64,000 bases of DNA from Planctomycetota bacterium. Its GTDB lineage: Bacteria > Planctomycetota > Phycisphaerae > UBA1845. The notes under the pieces were generated by a model that was given only the letters and a program-made list of their open reading frames with translations, had not been told where the DNA came from and ran no database searches. The stretch covers positions 1-64,000 of the forward strand of contig JAJRPG010000094.1 in assembly GCA_024280855.1 (NCBI GenBank), written 5' to 3'. Both the position numbers and the translations under genes were made by a program. Of this stretch, positions 51,836 through 60,535 are shown piece after piece. How positions within the stretch are numbered: position 1 is the first letter of the stretch; each line of letters opens with the position of its first letter.

Positions 51836-52033
51836 TAGGCGTCCCTACCTCTTCCGGATATTCAGGCTCGCCAATCCGTTGGCGTTGCCGTTGCTGCGTG
51901 ATATAAGTTTTTCGTTAGCACTAGGAGCCAACCGGGGCGGCGTTACTCGGTTACAAACAACGCCGCGCCGGACTGGGCATCCAAGGTGACACAATCTTCC
52001 GGCGGGACCGCCCCGCCGGACTGGACGAAACTC
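51836..52033. other. Hairpin-rich gap in the early arm
   Basis: Contains GGGGCGGCGTT...AACGCCGCGCC (about 51932-51970) and GGCGGG...CCCGCC (about 52000-52017), each followed by CCGGACTGG. These could slow or end transcription between the first two small genes and the transposition operon. No gene is seen. Confidence 0.4.
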
Positions 52034-52222
52034 TTAACGCCGCTTGTGGCGGCGGTCGTTTAAGCTTGTGGTGCGGAAACGCCTGGCCAGGGCAGCCGCG
52101 CCTTCCTGAGCTACGCGAGCCAGGTCGCGCTCGAAAACCGTGATGGAAATCGATTGGCCGGTTTCATTGGAACGAAAGGAGGCTGTTACTGTAGGTCGAG
52201 GTTTTTTAGGGCGATTGGGCAT
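52034..52222 (-). CDS. Small basic protein, 62 aa
   Basis: ATG 52222, two bases after the stop of the preceding gene, ribosome site GGAAGG further up. Sequence is basic at both ends (NRPKKPRPTVTASF.. and ..RRHKRR), with a central helix (FERDLARVAQEGAAALARRF). It could bind DNA like Ner-type proteins, but no clear HTH is visible. Function unknown. Confidence 0.55.
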   Translation of the reverse strand: MPNRPKKPRPTVTASFRSNETGQSISITVFERDLARVAQEGAAALARRFRTTSLNDRRHKRR

Positions 52223-52224
52223 TA

Positions 52225-52386
52225 TTAGCCTGCCTTCCTTAATTTTTTAACCAGAGCCTCCGCCAGAATTTTTTGGGCCTGCTTGGGCGTGAATCCCTCA
52301 ACCGTGAGAGATTCGCTCTTTCTGCGGCGTTTCCGGTCGCGTATTTCGATGTATACGGCGTCAGATTTCTTCTTCGATAATTTCAT
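52225..52386 (-). CDS. Small basic protein, 53 aa, first gene of the leftward arm
   Basis: The ATG at 52386 is taken as start; the frame stays open upstream, but that part overlaps the divergent gene's promoter and reads as low-quality protein. It is strongly basic (DRKRRRKSESLTVEGFTPKQAQKILAEALVKKL). It could be a small DNA-binding early regulator in the place of Mu Ner. Weak ribosome site. Confidence 0.45.
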   Translation of the reverse strand: MKLSKKKSDAVYIEIRDRKRRRKSESLTVEGFTPKQAQKILAEALVKKLRKAG

Positions 52387-52459
52387 TGCAATCAATGCTA
52401 CCAATGATAGCGATGAATGTCGAATTGATTCCGGAAAAAAATCCGCAATAATATCAACG
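52387..52459. promoter_or_regulatory. Divergent control region between early and late arms
   Basis: 73 AT-rich bases separate the start codons of the leftward basic protein gene and the rightward RHH-like gene. Both promoters and the operators must lie here. It contains an ATTGATT/AATCAAT-type repeated half-site, but no confident -35/-10 pair could be read by eye. Confidence 0.4.
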
Positions 52460-52807
52460 ATGGAAAAAATAACGAAAGAACCGACTAAACCTTTGCAGTT
52501 AAGACTGCCAAGCTCTGTGTTTGATCGACTAGAGCAAAGATATCGTGCGAGCGGCGTAGACAAACAACTACAGGCGTTGGCCGGTATAATTGCAATTGAA
52601 TCACTCGATCTTGCCCGTAGAAACGAGGCAATAAATTTTGCTACGCGGATTTCACTAGGCGAAATATCAATGGACGAGGTAGTTGATCTATATCAGATGA
52701 AAGACACGGGTCAGGGGTATTCTGATGGATTGATTGATGCCCTAAGGCAACTAGAGCGGGATGCTGTACCCACAAAAACAAAGCGTCGGCGGGCATCAGG
52801 TCAATAA
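52460..52807 (+). CDS. Putative ribbon-helix-helix regulator, 115 aa
   Basis: ATG 52460 is chosen because upstream residues overlap the control region. The N-terminus (KPLQLRLPSSVFDRLEQRYRASG, about 9-31) has the strand-helix-helix pattern of ribbon-helix-helix DNA-binding proteins. The rest is helical with a DEVVDLYQM segment and a basic tail (KTKRRRASGQ). Being divergent from the transposition arm it holds the place of the Mu repressor gene c, although it is not similar to Mu c. The role is inferred from position. Confidence 0.5.
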   Translation: MEKITKEPTKPLQLRLPSSVFDRLEQRYRASGVDKQLQALAGIIAIESLDLARRNEAINFATRISLGEISMDEVVDLYQMKDTGQGYSDGLIDALRQLERDAVPTKTKRRRASGQ

Positions 52808-53089
52808 GTTTGTGAGCTTTTTCACGGGCTAAGACAATTTCGTCGCGTAGAGGTAGCGTTAGCCGATCCATCGGTTGCCTCCAGAATGGTGCGTGCTCGA
52901 CGGGTGTCATCCATGACATCGCAATTCCTTGGCCACCGCCAAGCACAAAAGATGAGTTGCTGGCATGGCCACGACTGTAAGCCATTGTTTGCAGTGTATG
53001 GGTTATGTTAGGGCAAGTCAAGCCGCAATATGTAGGGGATGGATTATGGGATTTTACTGCACCGAGTGTGACACCCGAGGGATAATGCG
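52808..53089. other. Gap with a possible antisense-strand frame
   Basis: On the minus strand a frame beginning at 52985 (MAYSRGH..) reads with natural composition across 52808-52985 (..GGGQGIAMSWMTPVEHAPF..), but it has no ribosome site and then overlaps the RHH-like gene head-on. It could be a gene remnant. GAGGGAT near 53078 is the ribosome site of the next gene. Confidence 0.35.
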
Positions 53090-53992
53090 ATGACGAAACG
53101 TAACCGCAAACGCATTACCAATGCTAAACCTTCTTGGTCGGAATTGAAGGAGCAATGCTATCAAAATTTTTCTCAACGAATTGCGGAACTCCACGATACA
53201 GAGCTAATCGTGATCCAAAAGACCGTCGTACAGATATTGTCAGGTATAGAGTCGGGAATGTACGTCAAGGACGTTTTCAATGTGCTTCAACAAATAGGGC
53301 CAATTGTTTCAAGGGGAAATATGTTGTTAGGTTGCCAATCAATTGTAAGGGATGTAGATCATTACAGGTCGAGAGTTGGAGCTGCGGATCGACCTATCGA
53401 ACCTGATCCCGATATTGGCAATACGTTTCCGTATCTGAGATATTACACGGTTGGGAACGGGACGCCCGGAACGAATATGGTCAAAGAATCACATGCTAAG
53501 CTGCATCGTATTATAGTTCATCGTGATGACGAGTTTTGGAAATATCATACACCACCTTGGGAGGATGGCTGTAGATGTATGTGTTCCCCATTAACGAAAG
53601 GGCAAGTCGAGCGCGAAGGGTTGCCGGTACGAAATTTGGAGTATGTACGTAATGTGCTCGGTGTAGAAGTTGGCCCTGAGGAATTCCACCTTGGTAATAT
53701 GGATATCGAATCATCAAGGAAGATTTTTAAGGCTAGATTTGAATGCGCCATATATAAAGCCATGTTGGCATATGTAGATAATCCACTCAAGCAGTTGTTG
53801 GACGGTGCTGTTAGTAGTGAGCAGACTCGACAAGTGTCGTGTGAGTCTGTGGATAGATGGAAGTCCTTAAATGCAGAATTGAAAACCACTGACAGCCCGG
53901 TCACTGCATTGGCAACAGCCGAAGACAAACTCACCACATGGAAAGAGCAGTTGGAATTTGTTGAAATGAGAATGTCAGAAAAAAAACTTTGA
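53090..53992 (+). CDS. Second gpF-like (minor head protein) homologue, 300 aa
   Basis: ATG behind GAGGGA. Residues about 100-180 match the signature of Mu gpF-type head morphogenesis proteins, including YYTVGNGTPGTNMV, HAKLHRI and TPPWEDGCRCMCSPLTKGQV, with the same His/Cys layout as the true gpF-like protein encoded at 60830-61582. The N-terminal 95 residues and the C-terminal 110 residues differ from it and match nothing I know. It stands far from the head genes and right after the regulator. It may be a moron, a superinfection or toxin protein that uses the gpF module, or a decayed copy. Confidence 0.7.
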   Translation: MTKRNRKRITNAKPSWSELKEQCYQNFSQRIAELHDTELIVIQKTVVQILSGIESGMYVKDVFNVLQQIGPIVSRGNMLLGCQSIVRDVDHYRSRVGAADRPIEPDPDIGNTFPYLRYYTVGNGTPGTNMVKESHAKLHRIIVHRDDEFWKYHTPPWEDGCRCMCSPLTKGQVEREGLPVRNLEYVRNVLGVEVGPEEFHLGNMDIESSRKIFKARFECAIYKAMLAYVDNPLKQLLDGAVSSEQTRQVSCESVDRWKSLNAELKTTDSPVTALATAEDKLTTWKEQLEFVEMRMSEKKL

Positions 53993-54307
53993 GAGAACGC
54001 TTGACTTTTGCGCGCGTCCCGGGTTATAAGAGGAATCGATAATTAAAAGGGCGTCTGGACGCGCCCTGAAAAGCAACATACAAATCTTAAACCTAAAGCC
54101 TTAACGGCACGCACGGGCACTGCGCCCGCAGCATGAAGCCGCTATCGCCTTACGGGCCATAACTGGCCTTCTAGGTTCTAACGATTGCCACAAAACTGGG
54201 TATCCCCGATGCACATCGGGTGGCCTGGTTATTTTTTTGTAGGCATCCCCCGGTGAGCATCGTGGATAAAACAAAACTGGATTCCGCTCCCGCATAAGGA
54301 ATGAACT
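53993..54307. other. Non-coding gap with palindromes
   Basis: No gene. A hairpin CCCGATGCACATCGGG lies at about 54208-54223, with a second GC-rich dyad near 54106-54130 (GGGCACTGCGCCC). A T run follows at 54232-54239, so the first hairpin may end transcription of the preceding gene. AAGGAATG at 54296 is the ribosome site of the next gene. Confidence 0.4.
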
Positions 54308-54805
54308 ATGACTGATCCGCAATATCAATTGCACTTGAAAGCGTTAGGGAAAATCGCTCGGCTATGGGACGACGGTGGACTCGATACGGCATCACTGAAG
54401 CTGCTCGCGTCAAGACTGTTCGATCAAATAGCTACGGGTGAAACGGTGTCATACGAAGGCGTTATTGTCGTTAGCACCTATGCCCCGAGTCTGAATAATG
54501 CCATCAATGGTGGCCAGAATCCCGTGCGGTCAACGGCTCAAATAATGGCAGAACAATACCTGATACAAGTTCTTACCATCGACCTGACCACGCAACCAGT
54601 AGGCACGGACGCTAAGAGTGTTCTTGAGGCGTTACAAACTGAAATGAGCGTTGGCGTAGATGGGAAAACATTGACTGATAAATCTACCACAGGATTCGTG
54701 AACTTTTTCGATACGCTGTGGTCGCCATCCGGTACATGGAATACAGAAGCAGATGTAACCGCAGATTACAAGGATAGTATTTTTGTGGTTACGACCATCG
54801 TTTGA
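54308..54805 (+). CDS. Hypothetical prophage protein, 165 aa
   Basis: ATG behind AAGGAA. The first 50 residues are helical (LHLKALGKIARLWDDGGLDT), the rest is mixed, with many Thr/Ser/Asp and no membrane segment or cysteine. I do not recognise the family. It is followed by a REP-like palindrome. It lies between the gpF-like outlier and the lipoprotein gene, a zone that looks like inserted cargo. Confidence 0.5.
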   Translation: MTDPQYQLHLKALGKIARLWDDGGLDTASLKLLASRLFDQIATGETVSYEGVIVVSTYAPSLNNAINGGQNPVRSTAQIMAEQYLIQVLTIDLTTQPVGTDAKSVLEALQTEMSVGVDGKTLTDKSTTGFVNFFDTLWSPSGTWNTEADVTADYKDSIFVVTTIV

Positions 54806-54824
54806 TGGGGCAAGTGAACTAAAG

Positions 54825-54853
54825 ACTGGATTCCCGCCTGCGCGGGAATGACG
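54825..54853. repeat. REP-like palindrome (GGATTCCCGCCTGCGCGGGAATGAC type)
   Basis: The core CCCGCCTGCGCGGG with flanking ATTC/GAAT is the well-known dispersed palindrome of many bacterial genomes. A related GATTCCGCTCCCGC piece is at 54280. It lies 20 bases after a stop codon, a usual place. Confidence 0.75.
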
Positions 54854-55423
54854 GACACATAAGCAAGGATGCTGATGTTGCGAAGGATCGCACGACAACC
54901 AAGCCTTACCTCCTGTGAAGGGGACGCCTGCGCGGCGACGCCTAACCCCCGTCGCCGTGCGGGTTCCTTCGCTGGTTGTATGAGTCGAAGATCATCGACT
55001 GCCCCAGGTCCGAAGGACATGGGCCACCCAGCCCGTATTCCGAAAATGCCGGTCCGGCGAGACTGCCATCCATCCGACTTACTCCGGATTGGAAATGTCT
55101 TGACCCCAACCCAAGCGGTAGTAGTGCGCCCATCCTCGCATGTTGCCGGACCGGCATCTCCATTTACCCAAATTAACACAGCGAAGATATTCGTCGAGTC
55201 GCGATCACGCGACAACTGCTGCCCTGGGAACATACGGCCCCTGGACCCGACGTCGGGGGCGGGGAACCACGTTCACCCCCGACCACTTATCAGAAAAACA
55301 TGCGGGCGCATGTCAAAGAGTGACAACCCAGCGGCACGGACGCCGTCGCACGCGTGTGAAAATATCACGAAAAGATCAACGGCAGTTAACCAACTGCTTA
55401 ACCCTTTTGGAAGGAGTGACAAC
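54854..55423. other. 570-base gap with many stem-loops
   Basis: Open frames here have unnatural composition. Several strong hairpins can be read: GCGGCGACG...CGTCGCCGT (about 54934-54960), GTCGCGATCACGCGAC (about 55199-55214), GGGGGCGGGGAACC...CACCCCCGACC (about 55255-55282) and GCAGTTAACCAACTGC (about 55381-55396). It may be a structured RNA or a stretch of palindromic debris. The end holds the AAGGAG site of the next gene. Confidence 0.4.
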
Positions 55424-55819
55424 ATGAAGTCATCTCGGTTTGGAGCTTTGTTAGTAGCGGTTTTGATGGGTGTCACGACGTGGCACTGTGTAGGTTGTGC
55501 GAGTGACGCAGAGGCGTCAATCGTTATGCAGCAGAACATGAGAATGATTAGCGACTTCGCCGACGACAACGATATGAGCGTCGTGGTGCAGGTGGCGAGC
55601 GATGGCCGATTCGGCTTCACCTGGGACCAGTTCCTTGGTGTCAATACCGGCCTGACGATGAATGCCACGCTGACGGCACGCGGCGATGATGGACCATCAA
55701 CGGCTAAGACGGTCGACGGAAAGGCAGGCAATAGCCTGCCCTACGAGGAGACATCGGCGAACACGCCCACTGCGGAGGACGCGGTAAACCCCACGAAACA
55801 AGACTCGAACGACGACTGA
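55424..55819 (+). CDS. Small putative lipoprotein, 131 aa
   Basis: ATG 55424 with AAGGAG 8 bases upstream decides the start; the frame is open far upstream without meaning. A signal peptide with a lipobox-like end (VTTWHCVGCAS, Cys at about 25) is followed by a small domain (about 30-90: MISDFADDNDMSVVVQVASDGRFGFTW) and an acidic, Thr/Asn/Pro-rich tail. In the lysis or structural zone of a phage this could be a spanin subunit or a superinfection-exclusion lipoprotein; neither is proven. Confidence 0.65.
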   Translation: MKSSRFGALLVAVLMGVTTWHCVGCASDAEASIVMQQNMRMISDFADDNDMSVVVQVASDGRFGFTWDQFLGVNTGLTMNATLTARGDDGPSTAKTVDGKAGNSLPYEETSANTPTAEDAVNPTKQDSNDD

Positions 55820-56028
55820 CCGCCCGAAACGGCGACGCCAGCGAAGGCCGGGATGCCACGACGGTGAAGCCTTCGACCGTGACCGGGGCGGACCTCGGCG
55901 GAGGACGGGGCCATAAATGGCTTTAAGGGCGAAGAAAACGGCGGGCTATAGCCGCTGGACGAGGCTTGTTGGTGGCACGAGCCAAAGCAGACCGGCCACG
56001 CCGGAACCGGCAATGCCGGGAAGTAAAC

Positions 56029-56391
56029 ATGGAAATTCAGGCAGCAAAATTCGAGTCTTTGATGCGGCGGTTGCAAGAGCGATCGCCGCATCGGCCTGTT
56101 CCAGCCGTGGAAATCGCCGCCCTGTGCGGGGCGGACGGCAGCCGGGAAACCCGGCGACGACGGGTGCGAAGCCTCGTGCAAATGGCTCGATTGGCCGGCC
56201 TGCGAATCTGTGCCGAGTCGCGTGGATACTGGCTGGCACGCAGCGACGCCGAATGGAAGGCCTACTGCGAAGCGGTCAAAAACAAGGCGATTTATAAATT
56301 TGTCGCACTGGCCAAACAACAGAAAGCGGCGAACGAAACGCGAAACGGACAAGGGAAATTGTTCGACATGACACCTATTTTTGCAGGTTGA
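56029..56391 (+). CDS. Winged-helix DNA-binding-like protein, 120 aa
   Basis: ATG 56029 after GGGAAG. Residues about 22-72 (HRPVPAVEIAALCGADGSRETRRRRVRSLVQMARLAG) look like a winged helix with an Arg-rich recognition helix, then LRICAESRGYWLARSDAEW. The C-terminus is a Lys/Gln-rich helix. It may be a late gene regulator or a packaging accessory. The GC-rich leader 55820-56028 shows no other gene. Confidence 0.55.
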   Translation: MEIQAAKFESLMRRLQERSPHRPVPAVEIAALCGADGSRETRRRRVRSLVQMARLAGLRICAESRGYWLARSDAEWKAYCEAVKNKAIYKFVALAKQQKAANETRNGQGKLFDMTPIFAG

Positions 56392-56413
56392 ACCTGTTTG
56401 TGCGAGATAAACA

Positions 56414-56698
56414 TTGAACGAATCACAGCAATTTGAACGAGCTATACGGGTGGCTGACTCGCTACGAGACCTGCAACTGGTCATCGGGAAAATGATCGCC
56501 TCCGTGCCGATTGATGCGTGCACCGTAGGCACAAGAGTTGGCGGGCTTCGCGCCGTTAGCGAGCAAATGATCCGCGATGTGACCGAAGTATTACACCCGT
56601 ACATCCCCGAAATAACCGTGGACTTTGGCGAGTCGCCGTGCGGCGAGCGCCGCAAAAGTATGACCTGCCAATGGCAGGAAAAGGCGGGGACATGTTAG
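56414..56698 (+). CDS. Small hypothetical phage protein, 94 aa
   Basis: TTG start at 56414 (weak GCGAG site). Helical first half (FERAIRVADSLRDLQLVIGKM), then ACTVGTRVGGLRAVSEQMIRDVTEVLHPYIPE, and a Cys-containing tail. Unknown family. Its stop overlaps the start of the next gene. Confidence 0.5.
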   Translation: MNESQQFERAIRVADSLRDLQLVIGKMIASVPIDACTVGTRVGGLRAVSEQMIRDVTEVLHPYIPEITVDFGESPCGERRKSMTCQWQEKAGTC

Positions 56699-57018
56699 CG
56701 GAAGTGACGCTTAGTTTATCTGACTTTGGCGCAATGGCTGCTATTCTCGCGGTGTTTATGGTTCCAGTATTGGCCATGCTGCGTGGCTGTAACCAGCGCA
56801 TCGCCGCTGCCGAAACGCGAATCAAAGATGTTGAAGATGACAAGGCCGATAAAGTCGTTTGCGTTCGTGGCGCGATGGCTAATAGAAACGCTATTGATCG
56901 TGTGGCTATACAGCTCGCCGAAATGAAAGGGCGTATCGATGCGTCAATCGGGTTTCAGGGCGCAACGAAACGCATGGCAGATGCCGTCGAAAAAGTGGTA
57001 GAGGAACTGACTAAATGA
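56692..57018 (+). CDS. Small membrane protein with coiled coil, 108 aa
   Basis: ATG 56692 overlaps the previous stop. One membrane segment (about 9-30: FGAMAAILAVFMVPVLAML), then a coiled coil (about 33-100: RIAAAETRIKDVEDDKADK..). This matches in layout the small one-helix protein with a cytoplasmic or periplasmic coil found before the head genes in Mu-like phages, often called holin-like or Rz-like. The role is inferred. Confidence 0.55.
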   Translation: MLAEVTLSLSDFGAMAAILAVFMVPVLAMLRGCNQRIAAAETRIKDVEDDKADKVVCVRGAMANRNAIDRVAIQLAEMKGRIDASIGFQGATKRMADAVEKVVEELTK

Positions 57019-57317
57019 ATCCAACTGAAGCGAGAGCTAGACTCATCAAGCAATGCCGACGGGAAACGCTCTCGGTATTGCTCAACGTTTATCCAAGTGC
57101 ATTTAGCTTTGAAGACATCTTCAACACGCTGCTGTACCTCGAAGTGGAAGAAGACCACGTCAAACGTGACCTGGCCTACCTTCAAGAAAAAGGATATGTG
57201 CAATGCGTGAATAACGAAGATGGTCGTATGCCATTTAGCAAACGTAAATTCAAGCTGACCGCTAGCGGCGATGAAATCGCAAATAAGATCACAACTGACA
57301 TCGCACTGGAACCATAA
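57015..57317 (+). CDS. Mu gp26-like winged-helix protein, 100 aa
   Basis: ATGA overlap with the previous gene. Sequence pattern of a winged helix: ARLIKQCRRETLSVLLNVYPSAFSFEDIFNTLLYLEVEEDHVKRDLAYLQEKGYV, then RKFKLTASGDEIAN, typical of the small helical protein encoded just before gp27 and terminase in Mu-like phages (VpaChn25/gp26 family, as I remember it). Probable DNA-binding role in packaging. Confidence 0.65.
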   Translation: MNPTEARARLIKQCRRETLSVLLNVYPSAFSFEDIFNTLLYLEVEEDHVKRDLAYLQEKGYVQCVNNEDGRMPFSKRKFKLTASGDEIANKITTDIALEP

Positions 57318-57319
57318 AC

Positions 57320-57793
57320 ATGGCGAGGGAACCTTGGTGGACAGAACTAGGCGAAGACACACTGGAGCGCATCAACGAGCTGCTCACGGAAGGATGGGAC
57401 AATGCGGACATTCTCCGCGAATTATTCATCCCGACCAGCAAGCTGCGGTCGCTGCAAATATACGCCCAAAAGTTTGGACCACGACGAAGGCTGGAAAAGT
57501 TTGCCCAGTTCAAAAACGCGATACTCGATCGACTGCCCGAAATGGCTCCGAAATTCATGGATGCCCTGCAACTGGTCGCGTCCAAAGCGGTGTCGCCCAG
57601 TGTGAAAGACTCGACCCAACTGCGTGCCCAGGAACTCATGAACGACTTCATGGCGAAAATCGCCAAGGTGATGATCGTCGATGCGAAAACAGAAGAGAAA
57701 CGAATACGTGATGAATCAACTAAATCCATTGACGTGCAAGATGCTATTGATCGCCTTTACGATGCTTATGGGATTGACTCCGATCATGGCTAA
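57320..57793 (+). CDS. Mu gp27-like (DUF3486-type) putative small terminase
   Basis: 157 residues. N-terminal HTH-like part (LGEDTLERINELLTEGWDNADILRELF, about 10-36), a central helical oligomerisation part and an acidic C-terminus. Place (directly before the terminase large subunit, overlapping it by 8 bases) and layout fit Mu gp27, thought to be the small terminase. Similarity in detail cannot be proven by eye. Confidence 0.65.
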   Translation: MAREPWWTELGEDTLERINELLTEGWDNADILRELFIPTSKLRSLQIYAQKFGPRRRLEKFAQFKNAILDRLPEMAPKFMDALQLVASKAVSPSVKDSTQLRAQELMNDFMAKIAKVMIVDAKTEEKRIRDESTKSIDVQDAIDRLYDAYGIDSDHG

Positions 57794-59210
57794 TGGCCGC
57801 CCGCATATCCAAGTAAGCGACCCCACGCAACAGCTAATGGCGGCGATGGAGAAGATTCTGCTTCCCTACCAAAAGCTGGACATCGCTTCCGATGCCCGGT
57901 TTAGACTTTGCCGCTGGTCTCGACAGACAGGCAAGAGCTTTTCCAAAACACTGCGCCGCATTTTGCGGGGCGCAAGACGCAACCGCAATCAGATTTTCCT
58001 ATCAGCCGGTGAACGACAGAGTAAGGAACTCATCGCCAAGGCCAAGCAACACCTGCAGGCGATGGAGATTCTATTTGAATATGAAGAAAACGTATTCAAA
58101 GATACCGACATCAAACAAATGGAAATCATTCTACCGTCAGCCTTTGGCGGTATCCGCATCATCGGCCTGCCCGCTAACCCGGACACCGCTCGCGGATTCA
58201 CCGGCGATCTGTTTCTGGACGAATTTGCTATCCATAAAAAGAGCCGCGAAATCTGGGCGGCTGCCTATCCGTCCGTGATGCGAAAAGGTGGCGAAGTTGA
58301 TGTGGCTTCCACGCCTAAAGGCAAACGCGGCATGTTCTACGACCTGGACATGAACCCGACCTTTGAGAGCGATGTACTTACGATCTATGACGCTGTGGAA
58401 CAAGGACTCGAAGTTGACCTCGAAGCACTCAAGGCAGGCGCCGTGGATAGCGAACTGTGGCGACAAGAATTTCTATGCGAATATATCGACGAGGCGTCGG
58501 CATTCCTACCCTATGAACTCATCGCGGCGTGCATGGACGACAAACTACCGCGACAACTCGACGTCGAAGCACTCGCGCAAATCAGTAACGACGTTTACGT
58601 CGGGATCGATATTGGTCGCAAGCATGACCTGACCGCGCTGTGGGCGTTCGAGCAAGTGGGTAGCCAACTCATTAGCCTTGGCCTTATCGAACTGCGTTCG
58701 ACGCCGTTTCGATTGCAGTTTGAAATCATATCTCACGTACTCAACCAACGGTGCGTGAGGCGATGTGCCATCGATAACACCGGACTCGGAATGCAACTGG
58801 CCGAACAACTGGTCGAACGGTTCGGCGACTATCGCGTTGAGGCGGTGACGTTCACGGGCAGAGTTAAAGAAAATATCGCTGGCAAGATGCGGGTGAAATT
58901 TGAAGATAGAAACATTCGCATCCCCGCCTTCCCAGAACTACGCGAAGACCTGCACAGCGTAGAAAAAAGCGTGACGCTGGCTGGCAATGTACGGCTGCAA
59001 GCCGCCCGCGAAGGCGGGAGCCATGCGGACAGGTTTTGGGCAGGGGCGTTGGCGGTGTATGCGGGGAGTGATGGTCAAGCCGGACCTATTAGTTTTACGC
59101 CTGGCGATAGACGGAATCATCCGGGCATGGATGGCGGTGGTGACGATCTCGATTGGCAAGATCAGGCAGATGATGAATTCGCCTCCATTTACGAAGTTGG
59201 ATCACGATGA
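57786..59210 (+). CDS. Terminase large subunit (Mu gp28-like)
   Basis: ATG 57786 is chosen since it follows the usual small overlap with gp27; the open frame reaches further back without meaning. 474 residues. ATPase: Walker-A-like RWSRQTGKSF (K50), FLSAGERQSKE (about 71), Walker B GDLFLDEFA with DE at 145-146, coupling motif ASTPKGKRG. Nuclease: VGIDIGRKHDLTALW (first acid Asp), then CAIDNTGLG (second acid) and a later SHADRFWAGALA Asp. It packages DNA into proheads and cuts it. The gene ends ATGA into the portal gene. Confidence 0.9.
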   Translation: MANGRPHIQVSDPTQQLMAAMEKILLPYQKLDIASDARFRLCRWSRQTGKSFSKTLRRILRGARRNRNQIFLSAGERQSKELIAKAKQHLQAMEILFEYEENVFKDTDIKQMEIILPSAFGGIRIIGLPANPDTARGFTGDLFLDEFAIHKKSREIWAAAYPSVMRKGGEVDVASTPKGKRGMFYDLDMNPTFESDVLTIYDAVEQGLEVDLEALKAGAVDSELWRQEFLCEYIDEASAFLPYELIAACMDDKLPRQLDVEALAQISNDVYVGIDIGRKHDLTALWAFEQVGSQLISLGLIELRSTPFRLQFEIISHVLNQRCVRRCAIDNTGLGMQLAEQLVERFGDYRVEAVTFTGRVKENIAGKMRVKFEDRNIRIPAFPELREDLHSVEKSVTLAGNVRLQAAREGGSHADRFWAGALAVYAGSDGQAGPISFTPGDRRNHPGMDGGGDDLDWQDQADDEFASIYEVGSR

Positions 59211-60535
59211 GTATGAGCTTGACTTATAACAATGTGAAGCGAGGCGTGCGGGATGCGTACCAGGCGTTTCGGTCTAATTTTTCCGGCTCACTATTTCCGC
59301 CGGATGGAACGATCGTTACGCCGTCGGCGACGCTCGATGCACACCTGCACCTGCTTAGCGATAACTTGGATTTCAAGCGGCTGCGCAGCATTGTCAACTC
59401 AGCCCTGCGCGGTGACCTGGAAGTTGGGCTGACACTGTTTAGCGAGATGCAGCGTAAAGACCCGCGACTGCAAGCGGTGGCCAACATTCGACGCATGGCC
59501 CTCACGCTACTCGATTACGAAATTGTCAGTGCTGCCGAGGACGAAGATGATGGTGTCGATCGAACCCTCGCCGATGAAGCTGCCCAATTTGTACGCGAGC
59601 AAATCTCTGACTTGATGCCATTTGGTCGGGCACTCGAACATATGGCCAGAGGCATTGGCCCTAACCTCGCGGTGCTCGAAAAGGTTTGGGAAGGTCGTAA
59701 GCTGGTTGACCTCATACCCGTTCATGAAACACGCCTCGCCACAGACTCGAAAGAGCCGTGGCGGATACGCATTCGCACCGACGACAACCACGTTGGTGTA
59801 TTCGCCACGCCGGAAAAATTCGTCATTCATATGCCGCACGGGGAAGATCGCTTTCCGTTTCGACTGTCGCCGCTGATTTCGATTGCCCCTTACTGGCTTG
59901 GGAAATCAATCTCGTTTGCTGATCTGATTATCTATAACGAGATATTCGGGATGCCCATGCGATGGGTGAAGCATCGAGCGAATGCGTCCAAGTCAGAGAT
60001 CAATACGCTGATGAAAATGCTCAAGAGTATGGGCAGTAGCGCGTTCGGTGCGTTCAGCGAAAACGTGGACTTGTCGCTATTGGAATCTTCACAGCGCGGC
60101 ACGTCACCGCATACGGCCACCATCGAACTATGCGACCGACAATATGCCGTAGCATTCCTCGGCGGAAACCTCACGACGGATACCACGGGCGGGACGGGAA
60201 CCTTCGCCGCTGCGTCGGTGCAAGATGAAGTACGCGACGACATACGCGATGACGATATACAAAAAGAAGCACGCACCATACGCGAACAAATCATCGAACC
60301 CATGTGCCGCTATCAGTTCTGGCGAGGCGATGTGCCGTGCCCGCATTTTAGACGCAACAAAAAACAAGTCGTCACCGTGCAAGACATCAAAGACGCACAA
60401 CTGGCTGGCATTGACATGCCCAAAGATTGGGCCTTGGCACGATTGGGCATACCCAAGCTCAAGGATGGCGAAGAAAAACTAGAGCCTATGACGGGATTTT
60501 TCGGTGATGCAGTTAGCGAAGGGTTCGACGCATGA
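59207..60535 (+). CDS. Portal protein (Mu gp29-like, DUF935)
   Basis: 442 residues, ATGA overlap with terminase. Typical features of the DUF935 portal: LSDNLDFKRLRSIVNSALRGDLEVGLTLFSEMQRKDPRLQAV near the N-terminus (first 15 residues of it at about 50-65), then NLAVLEKVWEG, and PFRLSPLISIAPYWLGKSISFADLIIYNEIFGMPMRWVKH (core at about 225-250). The C-terminal part carries IEPMCRYQFWRG and helices. It forms the ring at the head vertex through which DNA passes. Confidence 0.9.
   Translation: MSMSLTYNNVKRGVRDAYQAFRSNFSGSLFPPDGTIVTPSATLDAHLHLLSDNLDFKRLRSIVNSALRGDLEVGLTLFSEMQRKDPRLQAVANIRRMALTLLDYEIVSAAEDEDDGVDRTLADEAAQFVREQISDLMPFGRALEHMARGIGPNLAVLEKVWEGRKLVDLIPVHETRLATDSKEPWRIRIRTDDNHVGVFATPEKFVIHMPHGEDRFPFRLSPLISIAPYWLGKSISFADLIIYNEIFGMPMRWVKHRANASKSEINTLMKMLKSMGSSAFGAFSENVDLSLLESSQRGTSPHTATIELCDRQYAVAFLGGNLTTDTTGGTGTFAAASVQDEVRDDIRDDDIQKEARTIREQIIEPMCRYQFWRGDVPCPHFRRNKKQVVTVQDIKDAQLAGIDMPKDWALARLGIPKLKDGEEKLEPMTGFFGDAVSEGFDA

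Noticed and set aside
52641..53021. 126-residue frame on the minus strand with natural-looking composition in its first part
   Set aside because: No ribosome site, and half of it lies head-on over the better supported RHH-like gene.
54800..54860. CRISPR-like repeat suggested by the GGATTCCCGCC palindrome
   Set aside because: It occurs once with one diverged neighbour and no regular spacers or cas genes; it is a REP-type element.
54869..55423. Upstream extension of the lipoprotein frame (about 185 more residues)
   Set aside because: The extension has unnatural composition, and an AAGGAG site plus signal peptide mark the start at 55424.
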